Below, one piece after another: positions 29,290 through 39,737 of a stretch of DNA of 64,000 bases. Below the pieces are notes generated by a model. It searched no databases, had not been told where the DNA came from, and saw only the letters and a program-made list of their open reading frames with translations. A program made the translations under genes and the position numbers. The DNA comes from Symbiodinium natans. Lineage: Eukaryota; Sar; Dinophyceae; Suessiales; Symbiodiniaceae. The DNA is taken from positions 765,773-829,772 of the forward strand of contig CAJNDS010000147.1 of assembly GCA_905221605.1 (NCBI GenBank), written 5' to 3'. The stretch's first letter is position 1; each line of letters starts with the position of its first letter.

Positions 29290-29370
29290 GTTTAGGGGTT
29301 GAGGAGATTAGGGGTTTAGGGGTTTGGGGGTTTGGGGGTTTGGGGGTTTGGGGGTTTGGGGTTTGGGGTT
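29290..29370 (+). repeat. TTTAGGGG / TTTGGGGG array
   Basis: A local array of G-rich variants, mostly GTTTGGGG. Confidence 0.8.
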
Positions 29371-29392
29371 TAGAGTTCTAGGCTTAAGGGTT

Positions 29393-29505
29393 CAGGGTTG
29401 CGCCCAGAGGCTCTCGTTCTCTTTTTGTGGGGCTAAGATTCCTTTAGAAGCCCCTAAACAAAAAGGACCTTGGTGTTCTGTTTCCTAGGTGACTCTTGGG
29501 TCACC
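29393..29505. mobile_element. Family M element
   Basis: GTTGCGCCCAGAGGCTC on the left, core CTTTTTGTGGGGCTAAGATTCC and CCCCTAAACAAAAAGGACC, and TTTCCTAGGTGACTCTTGGG on the right. Confidence 0.55.
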
Positions 29506-29574
29506 CTAAACCCTACACTCGTGCGTCCTAGAATGTCAGCCAGCCTGGGTGATAGGAGGCCCTCCCTGGCTAAA

Positions 29575-29870
29575 CCCGAAACCCGAAACCCTAAACCCTA
29601 AACCGCGTTGACAAGGAATCCGGCCGGCATCAACATGCGTTCGGCTCAAGCTCTCTGAACGAGAGTGCAGATGTGTGGGGCAGGCTAGCATTCCACTGGG
29701 ACTGAACTTAAACCCTATAACCCTTAACCCTGAACCCCAATACCCCTCCGGCCCGATGACCCCGAACCCTATAGCCCGAAACCCTCGAACCCTACAACCT
29801 TAAACCCTAGGAAGTTTCTTGCATGTTAGGGGGTTCCCCCTCTTCACACCCTAAACCCTAAACCCTAAAC
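29575..29870 (-). repeat. Degenerate CCCTAAA patches
   Basis: Patches lie at 29575-29605, 29705-29810 and 29847-29870, separated by short unassigned stretches. Confidence 0.7.
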
Positions 29871-30107
29871 GCTAGTCCCCAAGAACAGACAATTGCGGAG
29901 CTGCCGCGTGACCTACTTGCCTCGCCAACAGTGCGAGAGACTACCTGGCAGTCAGGAGCAGATTTAGGGTTCTAGGTTCTAGGGTCTAGGGTTTAGGGTT
30001 TATTTTGGGTTTAGGGTTTAGGGTTTAGGGGATTTAGGACAGGCTTCAGAGGTCCGTGTTCAAAAAGGGGATTTAGGGTTTTTGGGGATTTAGGGTTTTA
30101 GGGTTTC

Positions 30108-30246
30108 TATACTCCCCCATATTTGGAAATACCCCCCCTGGGTTGGTAAACTAAACGCAAAGTATACTCCCCCCATATTTCTTATGCCATGTGTTCTTTT
30201 CTTTTTTACTACCCCCCCCTGGGTTTATAGAGTAAAAATACAAAGT
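30108..30246 (+). repeat. Two diverged direct copies of a TATACTCCCCCCATATTT unit
   Basis: Each copy runs TATACTCCCCC(C)ATATTT ... CCCCCCTGGGTT ... CAAAGTA (30108-30161 and 30162-30246). Confidence 0.65.
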
Positions 30247-30401
30247 AATTCCGAAGGGGGCTTTAGGGTTTGGGGTTTAGGGTTTCGGGTTTAGGGTTTA
30301 GGGTTTAGGGTTGAGGTGCAGACCTACACTGGGTGGATGTCACATGCTTCTTCATGGACCATCCCTTGGCCCTGTTCATGAAAGGCTGAACTTAGTAGTG
30401 G

Positions 30402-30502
30402 AGCAGGTAACCTTAAATCTTTTCTATAACCCCTTAGGGTTTAGGGTTTAGGGTTTAGGGTTTAATCTTTAATTCCCCTAGGATACTGGGCAACTAGTTC
30501 AA
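30402..30502. mobile_element. Family M element with TTTAGGG tract inside
   Basis: GGTAACCTTAAATCTTTTCTATAACCCC on the left, TTTAGGG units at 30434-30464, then AATCTTTAATTCCCCTAGG and ATACTGGGCAACTAG on the right. Confidence 0.5.
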
Positions 30503-30664
30503 GAGGGGTACCTATAGTACCTGAGGCCCTGGAGCTCAGAGTCTCACTGGTTCTTAGGCGAACCTTAAACCCTTAACCCTAAAATAGGGTTTAGGGTTTA
30601 GCAAGGGTTTTCGGGCTTAGGGTTTAGGGCTAGGGTTTAGGGTTTTAGCAGGGTTTCCTGGTCC

Positions 30665-30785
30665 CTCTTTACAAGGTCTCCTCCCTTCCTCAAACGGGTT
30701 CTGAAGTATGGGCCCTCGGGTTTTTGCAGGGTATGGGGCGTATGTACGGGTTCCCCAATTAAGGGCCTACATTCAGGGACCATGA
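30665..30785. mobile_element. Weak foldback, family R
   Basis: CTGGTCCCTCTTTACAAGG on the left and ATTCAGGGACCATG on the right. Confidence 0.3.
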
Positions 30786-30954
30786 AGCTACCCTAAGAAA
30801 GAATCCCACTTGGGGTGTCCGGATTTAAACACCCAAACCTGCGTCTGTTCAGCACCCAATATGTTCAAACGCTAATTACACGCTTGGCTATATTGGCATC
30901 CAAAAGAGATCTTTCCATTTCATGGGGTTCCAATTTTTTATATATTCACATACC

Positions 30955-31012
30955 CACACATATGCACACATACATATGTATATATATATATAGAGAGAGA
31001 GAGAGATACACT
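30955..31012. repeat. CACATA, TATA and GA microsatellite
   Basis: Compound short repeats. Confidence 0.9.
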
Positions 31013-31129
31013 CTTACATAAGTGTCGGCCCTAAAGTAGCGTTCTTGTCAACTCTGGTGACTTTGTGGAGTTGTTGATCCTGCCATTCGGGTTCAGGGTT
31101 GCTTTGGGGCCGGGCCATTTTCAAGATAC

Positions 31130-31470
31130 GTGGAGCAAACACCTTGTCCGAGCATTCTCCATCTGTTGATATTCCGCTTTCCATGGCAGAACCCGCACAC
31201 GCGTGATGTTGAGCAGCGAACTTCCAGGAGCTCCTGTTGCTGCCAGCTACTTTTTGAAGTCCGCTTGGCTAAGAAGCCGTCGAGTTTTCACCTTGGCAAG
31301 AGCCGAGAGAGAGAAAGCTGGGTGCCTGGATTCAGGGAAGCCCAAGAGAGTGCCATGCAGCCGATGCAGCCGCCTGCCGCGCGCGTCGCACCCACACTGG
31401 GAAGCTTCGGACATCCGCAGCCGCTTGGGCCGAGATCAGCAAATCGTTTTTTTGCGCAGATGGTACATGT
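31130..31470 (+). CDS. Possible exon(s), unrecognised
   Basis: Two frames stay open over this non-repetitive 340 bp: frame + from 31130 (Gln/Pro/Arg-rich) and frame + from 31203 (starting MLSSELPGAPVAASYFLKSA). Both run on into the TATG microsatellite, which fakes a longer ORF. No domain was recognised and the true frame is unknown. Confidence 0.25.
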
Positions 31471-31479
31471 ACGACTGTC

Positions 31480-31527
31480 TACATATATGTATGCATGTAT
31501 TATGTGTATGTATATAACTATGTATGG

Positions 31528-31594
<67 letters not shown>

Positions 31595-32155
31595 ATGTGT
31601 GTATGTGTGTATGTATGTATGTATGTATGTATGTATGTATGTATGTATGTATGTATGTATGTATGTATGTATGTATGTATGTATGTATGTATGTATGTAT
31701 GTGTGTGTATGTGTGTATGTGTGTATGTGTATATGTGTATATGTGTGTTATGTGTATATGTGTATATGTGTCTATGTGTAAATGCATATGCACATGTATA
31801 TGTATATGTATGTATATGTATGTAATATGCATGCAAAATGCGTGTATATGTATGTATTTGTATGCATATGTATGTATATGTATGCATACGTATGTGTATG
31901 TATGTATATGTATGTATATGTAAGTACAGGTATGTATATGTATGTACAGGTATGTACATGTATGTACATGTATGTATGTGTATGTATATGTATGTATAGG
32001 TATGTATATGTATGTGTGTGTATGCAAATATTTGCATATGTAATGTAATGTCAGGTAATGTAATGTAATGTAATGTAATGTAATGTAATGTAATGTAATG
32101 TAACGCAACGTAACGTAATGTAATGTAATGTAATGTGTGTATGTGTGTATGCGCG
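31480..32155. repeat. 0.68 kb compound TA/TG/TATG/TAATG microsatellite
   Basis: Ordered blocks: (TA)n about 31528-31570, (TG)n 31571-31594, (TATG)n 31610-31700, mixed TGTATG and TATATG to 32040, then a pentamer block (TAATG)n at 32041-32135. Long His/Thr/Tyr or Tyr/Val/Cys-rich frames on both strands are artefacts. Confidence 0.95.
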
Positions 32156-32289
32156 TGTGTTATATACACCTCCTACTAGCATACTGAGGGTGTCATTAGC
32201 AGCTGCAGTTCAGGGCCTTTAAAGGGCCTGAGCCTCCAGTTCTTGAAGGTTGGACACCTCCACATCTTTGGGTGGAGTGTTTGGGTTGG

Positions 32290-32380
32290 GTTTAGAATTT
32301 AGGATTTAGGGTTTAGGGTTTAGGGTTTAAGGTTTAAGGTTTAAGATTTTAAGATTAAGGATTCCAGGTTTGGGGTTTGG
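32290..32380 (+). repeat. Degenerate TTTAGGG array
   Basis: TTTAGGG then TTTAAGG/TTTTAAG variants. The 32380-32700 stretch is unassigned. A CCCTAAA patch lies at 32715-32755 and TTTAGGG at 32892-32932. Confidence 0.75.
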
Positions 32381-33047
32381 GGTTGAGGGCGTTGTTGCTG
32401 AGGGTTTCATTTGAAAGTTTAAAGTTTTCTGCTTTGCTTTGTCCTTTTTTCGCCTGCTCGCACGAAAAAGGGTGTTAGAGTTTCAGGGCTCAGCACGCTC
32501 AATCTCATAAAGATGATGTCTTGTATATTCTGCAGTCCACTCAAGTCTTTTTTCCGAAGTCAAGACATGGCCCCACTGCAACGCCCCTAGACAAGCAAGA
32601 CTTTCCGGACTCCCCTCGAACCCCGAAACCCGAAACACCACAGCGGTTTTGGGGCTTTGGGGCTTGATGGTTGGTTCAGGGTCGAGGATATCGGGAGATG
32701 TTCAGGATCAGCCTAAGCCCTAAACCCTAAACCATAAACCCTAAACCCTAAACCCTGATTCGGAGCCTAAAGCCTTCAGCCAAAGCCTCGATTGTGTGGG
32801 TTGGCGCCCTGGGGGGTTTTGGGTGGGTTGAGTTTCTGCGGCTTGGCAGTTCCGAGGGAGCAATCCCATGATCCTGGGCCTTACAATTTCTTTAGGGCTT
32901 AGGGTTTAGGGTTTAGGGTTTAGGGTTTAGGGTTCTGGCGCCCCACCGGGCCGCTACCAGGCGTGAGCCTCTACAGAGCAGCGGATTCGGGGACTTCGAC
33001 CAGGTCGTGCAAACTAAGTTCTAAACACTGAACTTGCTCTAGTAGTT

Positions 33048-33154
33048 TTGTTGGCAGCCCTTTTGACTTAGTAAGTGGGGTTTGTAGGGTGGGCTATGGG
33101 GGTTATCATGAGGTTTCTAAGTAGACTTACTAAATCAAAAGAGCTTCCAAGTAG
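33048..33154. mobile_element. Foldback element, family E, copy 2
   Basis: GTTGGCAGCCCTTTTGACTTAG and TAAGT on the left pair with ACTTACTAAATCAAAAGAGC and TTCCAAGTAG on the right. Confidence 0.75.
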
Positions 33155-34860
33155 AGCCAAACTCGAGGCTGTGTGACAAACCCTGCGTGCACATGATGCG
33201 GCGTGTGCCATGCCCACGCGGGCTCTTCTGTGCCACGGCAGGCAAATATTCCTTGGTTCAGGGTTCGTTCCTTTGTGGTGCTTTACTGTAACTTTACATC
33301 TTTAGCCTTTTTAGGCTTATTGGGTTTCTTAAGAAGGCAGCCAAAAAATTAAATTTATAGCTACCCTGCTAAGAGCAGCCAAGGTTCCCTGGAGTAGCCA
33401 CGTATTTGCTCTAAGCAAGGGGCAACTACAACCGACAAATACGGCACGCTTCTTTATCCAGGGTCGGCCCGGGTAGGTTCGTCATGGTGGTCTGGTGTAG
33501 AGGCGCCTTGCTAGAAGACCCCTTGCCCTAATCCCTTCGGTGTGATGTTGGGATTCAGCTGCCCTAGAACCCAAAACTCGGTTCCCTAAACCCTAATCCC
33601 AAAACCCAAAACCCTCAACCCTAAACCCCAGCTGTGGTGCTGGCATGCTAAAACTCGATAGAGTGCAGAAAAACCGTCTAGGGTTCAGGGTTTGCTGAAC
33701 TCGGATCCGGCTGAGCCTGGAGTTCAAAAGGGTTTAGGGTCTAGGGTTCAGGGTTTAGGGTTAAAGTCTCTTGGAAAAGGGTTGAGGGTTTAGGGCAGGC
33801 ACAGAAGCCATTTGCGAAGAGGCTGAAACTTGCCATCTTTATCTACGGTGCTTGAAGGAAACACCCTAAACCCTAAGCTCTAAACTCTAAACCCTTACCC
33901 TAAACCCTAAACCCCAAACGAAAGGGGGCAGGGCACACGAGCCCTCGGAAGAGCTTGGTAGGAACCCGGTGGGGGTGGAAGGGAGGGGTGTAAGGGGGCA
34001 TACTCCCTTGTTCGGCCTCATGAAGGTTTGGGAGTTAAAACGCCCTAGTTTGGGGGGCCCTAAACCCTAAACCCTAGACCCAAAACCCCCTGCAGTGCGG
34101 CTGGACTGCTTGGCGTGGCAAAAAAGTCCCAAAACAAACCCAAAACCCCTCCCTTCCACCCTAAACCGTAAACCCTAAACCCTAAACCCCAAACCCTAAA
34201 CCCCAATCAAACCACCAGCCGCTACACCCGACCTCGCCGAAGTACGTCCGGGCGCCGACAGGCCCCCCCCAAACCAAATGCAGGAGCCTTAGCACTCGTA
34301 TCCATGCTTTAGGGTTTAGGATTTAGGGTTTAGGGTTTAGGGTTTAGGGTAATGGTAGAATGTTAGCAAGAATATGTATATATATATATATATATATACC
34401 AGTATGTGTTTTTTTTCATATGACTTTTTGGTAATCTTGGAAAGGTAAGAATTGAGAACCGTAAGACAAGCAAGGAATAACTAGTGGAATTCCCATGAAC
34501 GACCCAGAGTTTCGGGGGTTTCGGGTTTAGGGATTAGGGTTTAGGGTAGCCAAGGCCGCTATTGCCACGAAGTTCACCGCGAGTCGCGCATCCGGCTGTC
34601 ACGAAATGAGAAGTTGCTGCTGGAGAGGGCCCCGCGCTTGAAACTCCGGGGTTTAGGGTTCAGGGTTTAGGGTTTAGGGTTTAGAGCTAGGGGTTAGGGT
34701 TTAGGGTCTAGGGTCTAGGTTTAGGCTGCTACCCCCAAAAAAGTCCCAGAGACCTTGGATCAACCCTTCACTCGGGGATTGTTTAAGGGCTTGAGGATTC
34801 CAGGGAGTTTTTGTGAAGTGAGGAGGTTCGCGCGGCTCTGACGGGTTCGAGTCTTCAGGG
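33155..34860. other. 1.7 kb of telomere-like patches and unassigned sequence
   Basis: CCCTAAA-like patches lie at 33590-33630, 33862-33920, 34060-34085 and 34160-34205. TTTAGGG patches lie at 33735-33765, 34307-34350, 34520-34545 and 34650-34725. A TA microsatellite lies at 34375-34398. No gene is visible. Confidence 0.5.
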
Positions 34861-34875
34861 CTTAAGGGTCCTACG

Positions 34876-34939
34876 TTGGGATGTTCCCCCCCTCATATAA
34901 GCCCTATCAAGGGGGTTAGTATAAGGGGGATCATCCCAT
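34876..34939. mobile_element. Family A element, internally deleted
   Basis: TTGGGATGTTCCCCCCTCATA and TAGTATAAGGGGGATCATCCCA are close together; the inner part of both arms is missing. Confidence 0.7.
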
Positions 34940-34982
34940 AAGTTCTAAGGCCCCAAACCCGTACCCAGAACTTGTTGGTGCA

Positions 34983-35035
34983 GAGGGTTTAGGGTTCAGG
35001 GTTTAGGGTTTAGGGTTAGGGTTTAGGGCTTAGGG
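34983..35035 (+). repeat. TTTAGGG array
   Basis: Seven degenerate units. Confidence 0.8.
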
Positions 35036-35105
35036 GAATAATGGGGCCTAGGCTGTCAAAGCTTTTCAGGATTGAGCGTGAACATACTCGCTACTTGAGC
35101 TTCGA

Positions 35106-35309
35106 GTGACCCATTGCGGTACTTCAGTAGGGATGATTCAACACCTTTGCGCTTCGAAATGGTTGCAAGATGTTTCAAAAGTGCTCTCAGTCCATGCATC
35201 AACAGTGGGTGTGCAGGGTTTAAGCTGTTCAGGCCTGATGTTCGCTGAGAGAGAGAAAGAGAGTGCCCCTCCTCCCCCCCACCGAGCCCATTCTGATTGC
35301 CCAGTATGA
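35106..35309 (+). CDS. Possible exon, unrecognised (weak)
   Basis: A 67-codon frame in non-repetitive sequence (MTHCGTSVGMIQHLCASKWL at the start). No domain was recognised and no splice structure was resolved. Confidence 0.2.
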   Translation: MTHCGTSVGMIQHLCASKWLQDVSKVLSVHASTVGVQGLSCSGLMFAEREKESAPPPPHRAHSDCPV

Positions 35310-35669
35310 GCTCGAGAGGGTTTAGGGTTCAGGGTTTAGGGTTTTGGGGGTGCGTGCATTTAGTGATTGTGCTCAGAAGTGGAAAGTATGGTGTACAATA
35401 TCCGTGCATGTCCCCTGAGCGACTGCCACTGTGTTACAAGTGAGTTTCTTTTGCGGCCGAACTCTTAGAGTTGTCTTGGAGACAACTTCTGTGGGTGCTG
35501 TCCGACGCAGGCGAAGTGCGAAGCCTGTTGCAAAGGGTTTTGGGAGGAGCATATAGGGAGAAGGGGGTTAGGGTTTAGGCAAGTGAGTAGAAGCTGGCCG
35601 TACACCACCAGAGTGTGAGAGAGAGATAGCTTGACACACTCTCTAAGAGCTGGATACCCCAAGGCTGAA

Positions 35670-35830
35670 CACCCCCAAACCCTAAACCCTAAACCCTAAA
35701 CCCCAAACCCTAAACCCTAAGCCCTTAACCCTAAACCCTAAACCCTAAACCCTAAACCCTAAACCCTAAACCCTAAACCCTAAACCCTAAACCCTAAACC
35801 CTAAACCCTAAACCCTATCCTAAACCCCAA
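35670..35830 (-). repeat. CCCTAAA array
   Basis: About 22 units, clean from 35730. Confidence 0.95.
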
Positions 35831-35884
35831 GAGGACCTCCTCGATGAGTGGGGAATCAACCCGGCCCCACTGGATCAAAGACAC

Positions 35885-35930
35885 GGTTTAGGGTTTAGGG
35901 TTTAGGGTTTAGGGTTTAGGGTTTAGGGTA
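35885..35930 (+). repeat. TTTAGGG array
   Basis: Six perfect units, opposite in orientation to the previous array. Confidence 0.9.
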
Positions 35931-36014
35931 CCGGCCGAGGTACCCTTGCGAAGTTTCCTAGAAGTGGTGATACCGTGTATCTCGGCTTATCACTTGGCTG
36001 TTTCTTTGCTGTTA

Positions 36015-36110
36015 CGGGAGTTTCCGAAATTCGGGGTACCTTAATGGGGTCGTTATCAAAAGGGAATCCTACCATTTGGGGGTTTCCATTGGGCCCCCCC
36101 CCCCCCCCCA
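36015..36110. mobile_element. Foldback element, family J, copy 3
   Basis: GGGAGTTTCCGAAATTCGGGG TACCTTAATGGGGTCGTTAT and AAAGGGAATCCTACCATTTGGG. The right end is replaced by a C-run (36097-36109). Confidence 0.6.
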
Positions 36111-36267
36111 TTTTCATACTTCCAGTTCCTCAACTATCGGGTTTTGTACCGCAGCAACCTCTAAAGGCACAATCCTTGAAGGCTTGTGGTTTGGCTTCTG
36201 TTAGATCAGAAGAGCTGTGCTTTCTCTGTTCGGGGTTTGGGTTTCCTACAAACCCTACCTTCTCTAA

Positions 36268-36330
36268 CACCCCAAACCCTAAACCCGAAACCCTAAACCA
36301 GGAACCCTAAACCCTAAACCCAAACCCTAA
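36268..36330 (-). repeat. CCCTAAA array
   Basis: Short degenerate array. Confidence 0.8.
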
Positions 36331-36393
36331 TTAGGCAGGTGCAAGCAACAGATTCCTAGCAGCCGAAGCTGCCCTCAATCCTCAGGCTGTCAG

Positions 36394-36510
36394 TACTCTA
36401 CTATTTGCTTAAGAAACCCAAAAATATGAAACATGATATCCCTTCTAAGGGCAAATTAGGCTTTTATCTTTTTTTTGGGCGGGGAGTTCTTTAAGCAAAT
36501 AGTAGTACTC
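36394..36510. mobile_element. Foldback element, family D, copy 2
   Basis: TACTCTACTATTTGCTTAAG pairs with CTTTAAGCAAATAGTAGTAC. The arms are about 30 bp. Confidence 0.8.
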
Positions 36511-36797
36511 GGGTTTAGGGTTTTGGGTACAAGCTTCTTGGCCGTGGCTGAGAGATGTGTGTTCTTTTCCTTGCAGGCGATGACAGTCCAGTTGCAAAAA
36601 GGGTTTAAAGTGTCAGGTGTAAGGATTTAGACCACCCTAAGGCCCTAATCTCTCAACCCGCAACCATGCGGCTCACTCCTTACACGAAGCCACGGCCCAT
36701 CGCAGATCGAAAGGCATAGAGCAGCGCGCTGTGCGAGCTCATTTGCGGGACGCCGCGCGAGAGGTGCAAGGGTTTAGGGTCCAGGTTCAGACCTGGG

Positions 36798-36937
36798 TTT
36801 TTGGAGTACTCTACTTTTTTTTTCTGGTTCTGGGTTGCTATCATGGCTACTTATACCCACAAGTATATACTTCTGGGTTCCTGTCATGGCTACTTATACC
36901 CAAAAGTATATATGTTTTCAGGGTCTACTCCAAAGTA
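36798..36937. mobile_element. Foldback element, family K, copy 2, internally duplicated
   Basis: TTTGGAGTACTCTACTT and TCTACTCCAAAG are the ends. The interior TCATGGCTACTTATACCC occurs twice. Confidence 0.75.
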
Positions 36938-37002
36938 GGGAGACAGGTTTGGTATCAGGGTCGCAGCAGGGACCCTAAATCCTAAACCCTTTTGTTTTTC
37001 GG

Positions 37003-37045
37003 GTTTAGGGTTTAGGGTTTAGGGTTTTGGGTGTTTAGGGTACTC
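37003..37045 (+). repeat. TTTAGGG array
   Basis: Short array. Confidence 0.8.
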
Positions 37046-37116
37046 GCCCTTTTTGTCAAGCCCGGCTTCTCCTGTGTCAGTGAAGAAGTGATCAGACTAC
37101 TAGTAAGTTGTCCGCA

Positions 37117-37345
37117 TACACACACACACACGTGTCTATATACACACACACACATCTGTACGATGATTCTCAACTCACGCTTGCACAACCCCTCTCACTC
37201 ACACACTCCACTCACGCACGGACGCACGCACGCACTCTCTGTCTCTCGCCCACTCTCTCTTGCTTTCTCACTCTTCTCTCACTGTCACTTGCTCTCTCTC
37301 TCTCTCTTTCATGTTTCGTGTTTGTTCTCTCTCTCTCTCTCTATT
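37117..37345. repeat. CA, CTCA and CT microsatellite
   Basis: (CA)n at 37119-37155, CTCACTC/ACGCACGC at 37190-37235 and (CT)n at 37240-37342. Ser/Leu/Thr-rich frames across it are artefacts. Confidence 0.9.
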
Positions 37346-37393
37346 CGTCCGTGGTGGGCATACAATGTGACATCGTTGGAATTGCAGGTCGTG

Positions 37394-37545
37394 GTCAAGG
37401 GACTAAAGGAGGGACCCTTTATAGGGGACCTTAGGGCCGTTATTTGCGGCTAATTTAGGGACGAAAGAAGGGACATATAGTAGAGGTTATATAAAGGGGT
37501 TATATAGTGGATAAGATTAAGATTCCCTTCTAGGAATCTCTCCTT
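37394..37545. mobile_element. Family G element, copy 2
   Basis: TCAAGGGACTAAAGGAGGGACCC on the left and GGATAAGATTAAGATTCCC on the right, with the TTATATAAAGGGGTTATATAG core. Confidence 0.65.
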
Positions 37546-37782
37546 CTACCCCTAATTTTGAGGTTTAGAGTTGAGGGCACTTCATTTCGGAGCGTATCTT
37601 CCTGCCGATACTCGCAGCAAACTGCAAAAAAAACCATGTGGGAGAGGTTTTTCAGGAAGTTCTCACGTGCGAGGGTTCAAACCAAGCTACCCTAACCCCC
37701 AAACCCTAAGTCAGGGATTGGAGAAACCCGGAACCCTGTACCCAATTGCGACATGGACAACTCCGGGGCAGGTGTCTTGCAA

Positions 37783-37920
37783 ACCCTAAACCCTAAACCC
37801 TAAACCCTCGACCCTAAACCCTAAACCCTAAACCCGAAACCCGAAACCCGAAACCCTAAACCCTAAACCCTAAACCCTAAACCTAAACCCCAACCCCAAA
37901 ACCCTGAGCCCTAAACCCCG
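37783..37920 (-). repeat. CCCTAAA array
   Basis: CCCTAAA with CCCGAAA variants. A TTTAGGG array preceded by TCTAGGG units lies at 37990-38055. Confidence 0.9.
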
Positions 37921-38195
37921 AAACCCTTCTGAACCCGCACGTCGCCTTCGTCGGAAGGTGTTGGATCTGCTGGCTCATCTGCAGGCCTGGTCTAGGGTCT
38001 AGGGTCTAGGGTCTAGGGTCTAGGGTTTAGGGTTTAGGGTTTAGGGTTTAGGAGGGAGGGTTCATAGAGGTTTAGGGTTTAGGGAGGGTTCATGGAGGTA
38101 AGCGGGTTTATAGTATTGATGCGTGAAGTTTGGTCCTCCTCATGTTCACATCTGGTCGGCGTTGGTTGCTCAAGCTGCCCAGGCCATTTTGGGTT

Positions 38196-38310
38196 TCCAA
38201 GCGTTTAGGGTTTAATTAGGGTTTAGGGTTTCTTGTTTAGGATGTATGGTTTAGTGTTTAGGGTTTAGGGTTTCTTGTTTAGGGTGTAAGGTTTATTTAG
38301 TGTTTAGGGT
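38196..38310 (+). repeat. Degenerate TTTAGGG array
   Basis: TTTAGGG with TTTAATTAGGG and TTTCTTG pieces. Confidence 0.75.
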
Positions 38311-38490
38311 ATTTCCCAAAACGCGGGGTCCTGATTATAACGTGGGTACTAAGCTACCAAGTTGAGTTGTGCTCTTCAAGCAGTACTGTTCGTTGTTGAG
38401 CCTGTAGGCAAACCCTTGAGCTTGGACTCGAAACCCTGAACCCTAAACCCGAAACCCTAAACTGCCCTAAACCCCTAAGCCCTAAACCTA

Positions 38491-38580
38491 GCCAAAGGCT
38501 CCTACGTAGTACCTTTTTGGGGTAGCATACTAGAATCCCCTAGAACTAACCCGAAAAGGAACTACATTGGAGCCTTTGGG
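38491..38580. mobile_element. Foldback element, family B, copy 5
   Basis: GCCAAAGGCTCCTACGTAGTACC pairs with AAGGAACTACATTGGAGCCTTTGG. It is flanked on both sides by CCCTAAA arrays. Confidence 0.85.
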
Positions 38581-38790
38581 TAAACCCTAAACCCCAAACC
38601 CTAAACCCCAAACCCCAAAGCCTAAACCCTAAACCCTAAACCCTAAACCCCAAACCCTACACCCTACACCCTAAACCCCAAACCCCAAACCCCAAACCCC
38701 AAACTAAACTGCCCTCAACCCTAATTAAACCCTAAACTGCCCTCAACCCTCAACCCTAAACCCCAAACCCTAAAACTGCCCTCAACCTTG
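38581..38790 (-). repeat. CCCTAAA/CCCCAAA array
   Basis: Mixed units with periodic ACTGCCCTCAACC insertions (38706, 38736, 38775). A further array with TAGCCCTAAACCC units lies at 38876-38955. Confidence 0.85.
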
Positions 38791-39144
38791 TTTCAGTCCG
38801 AAAGGCCGCCGCAGTCCCTGCCGAGCAGTCCGAGCAGTGGGTGCCATCAGCTTCGGTATCTGGGACCCAGAGTGGAGCCCTAAACCCTAGCCCTAAACCC
38901 TAAACCCTAGCCCTAAACCCTAGCCCTAAACCCTAAACCCTGAACTCTAAACCCTCGTCCCCAAAAACCACCAGGCCCGGAACCCTACCCTTTTTTTCTC
39001 TTGTCTGATTTGGTTCAGGGCTTCGGATTTCAGGTTGGAGGGTTTAGGGGTTCAGGGGTTCAGTGGAACCCTTTTCCATTTTCTGACTTGGTTCTGAGCT
39101 TATCAGTGGAACCCAGTTCGGGGCTGAGGGGTTAGGGTTTAGAA

Positions 39145-39182
39145 ATCCTAAACCCTAAACCCTAAACCCTAAACCCTAAACC
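39145..39182 (-). repeat. CCCTAAA array
   Basis: Five units. Confidence 0.9.
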
Positions 39183-39314
39183 CGGCTTAATTAGGGGCTC
39201 TGAGTTTTGGGGGGGCACTCTGCGAACCAAGGTGTTGGCCACCCTCCACCAGATGTCTGTGGCTGCGCTGTTGGGTGCCCTGGCACGTTTGGAGCCCAAC
39301 GGTTTTGGCTTTTT

Positions 39315-39430
39315 TTAGGGTTTAGGGTTTATAGGGTTTAGGGTTTAGGGTTAGGGTTTAGGGTTTAGGGTTTAGGGTTTAGGGTTTAGGGTTTAGGGTT
39401 TAGGGTTTAGGGTTTAGGGTTTAGGGTTTC
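39315..39430 (+). repeat. TTTAGGG array
   Basis: About fifteen units, clean. Confidence 0.95.
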
Positions 39431-39465
39431 CCGCATTTGCCTGAAATCAGGAACCTTCCGTAAAG

Positions 39466-39576
39466 CATATGGTGAGTTCTCTAAAATTGTGGTCCCTTTT
39501 GGGGTACCCTAAACAACAGGGGCCGCCTTATAGTAAGGGCCCGAAAAGGACCATATTTTAGAGAACTCACCATATG
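39466..39576. mobile_element. Foldback element, family I, near-perfect hairpin
   Basis: CATATGGTGAGTTCTCTAAA at one end and TTTAGAGAACTCACCATATG at the other are exact complements. The core GGTCCCTTTTGGGGTACCCTAA is shared with 23471-23575 and 50712-50745. Confidence 0.85.
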
Positions 39577-39629
39577 TGCGATCACTAGTGTCTAGAATGG
39601 GGGGGGGTCCGAAATGAAGTCTGTATCTA

Positions 39630-39725
39630 CATATATATATATATTATATATGTATGTATGTATATATATATATATGTATTACTATTATTGTTAATATTAT
39701 AAATTTTATGTGTGTATATACATCT
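39630..39725. repeat. TA/TATG microsatellite
   Basis: Compound AT-rich repeats. Confidence 0.85.
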
Positions 39726-39737
39726 TTATAAGACTCT

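Noticed and set aside
31288-32169. Long open frame on - (293 codons) and several on + over the TATG region
   Set aside because: The frames are His/Thr/Tyr/Ile or Tyr/Val/Cys repeats produced by the microsatellite, present on both strands and in several frames.
37031-37453. 140-codon + frame
   Set aside because: It is mostly CA and CT microsatellite followed by part of a family G element.
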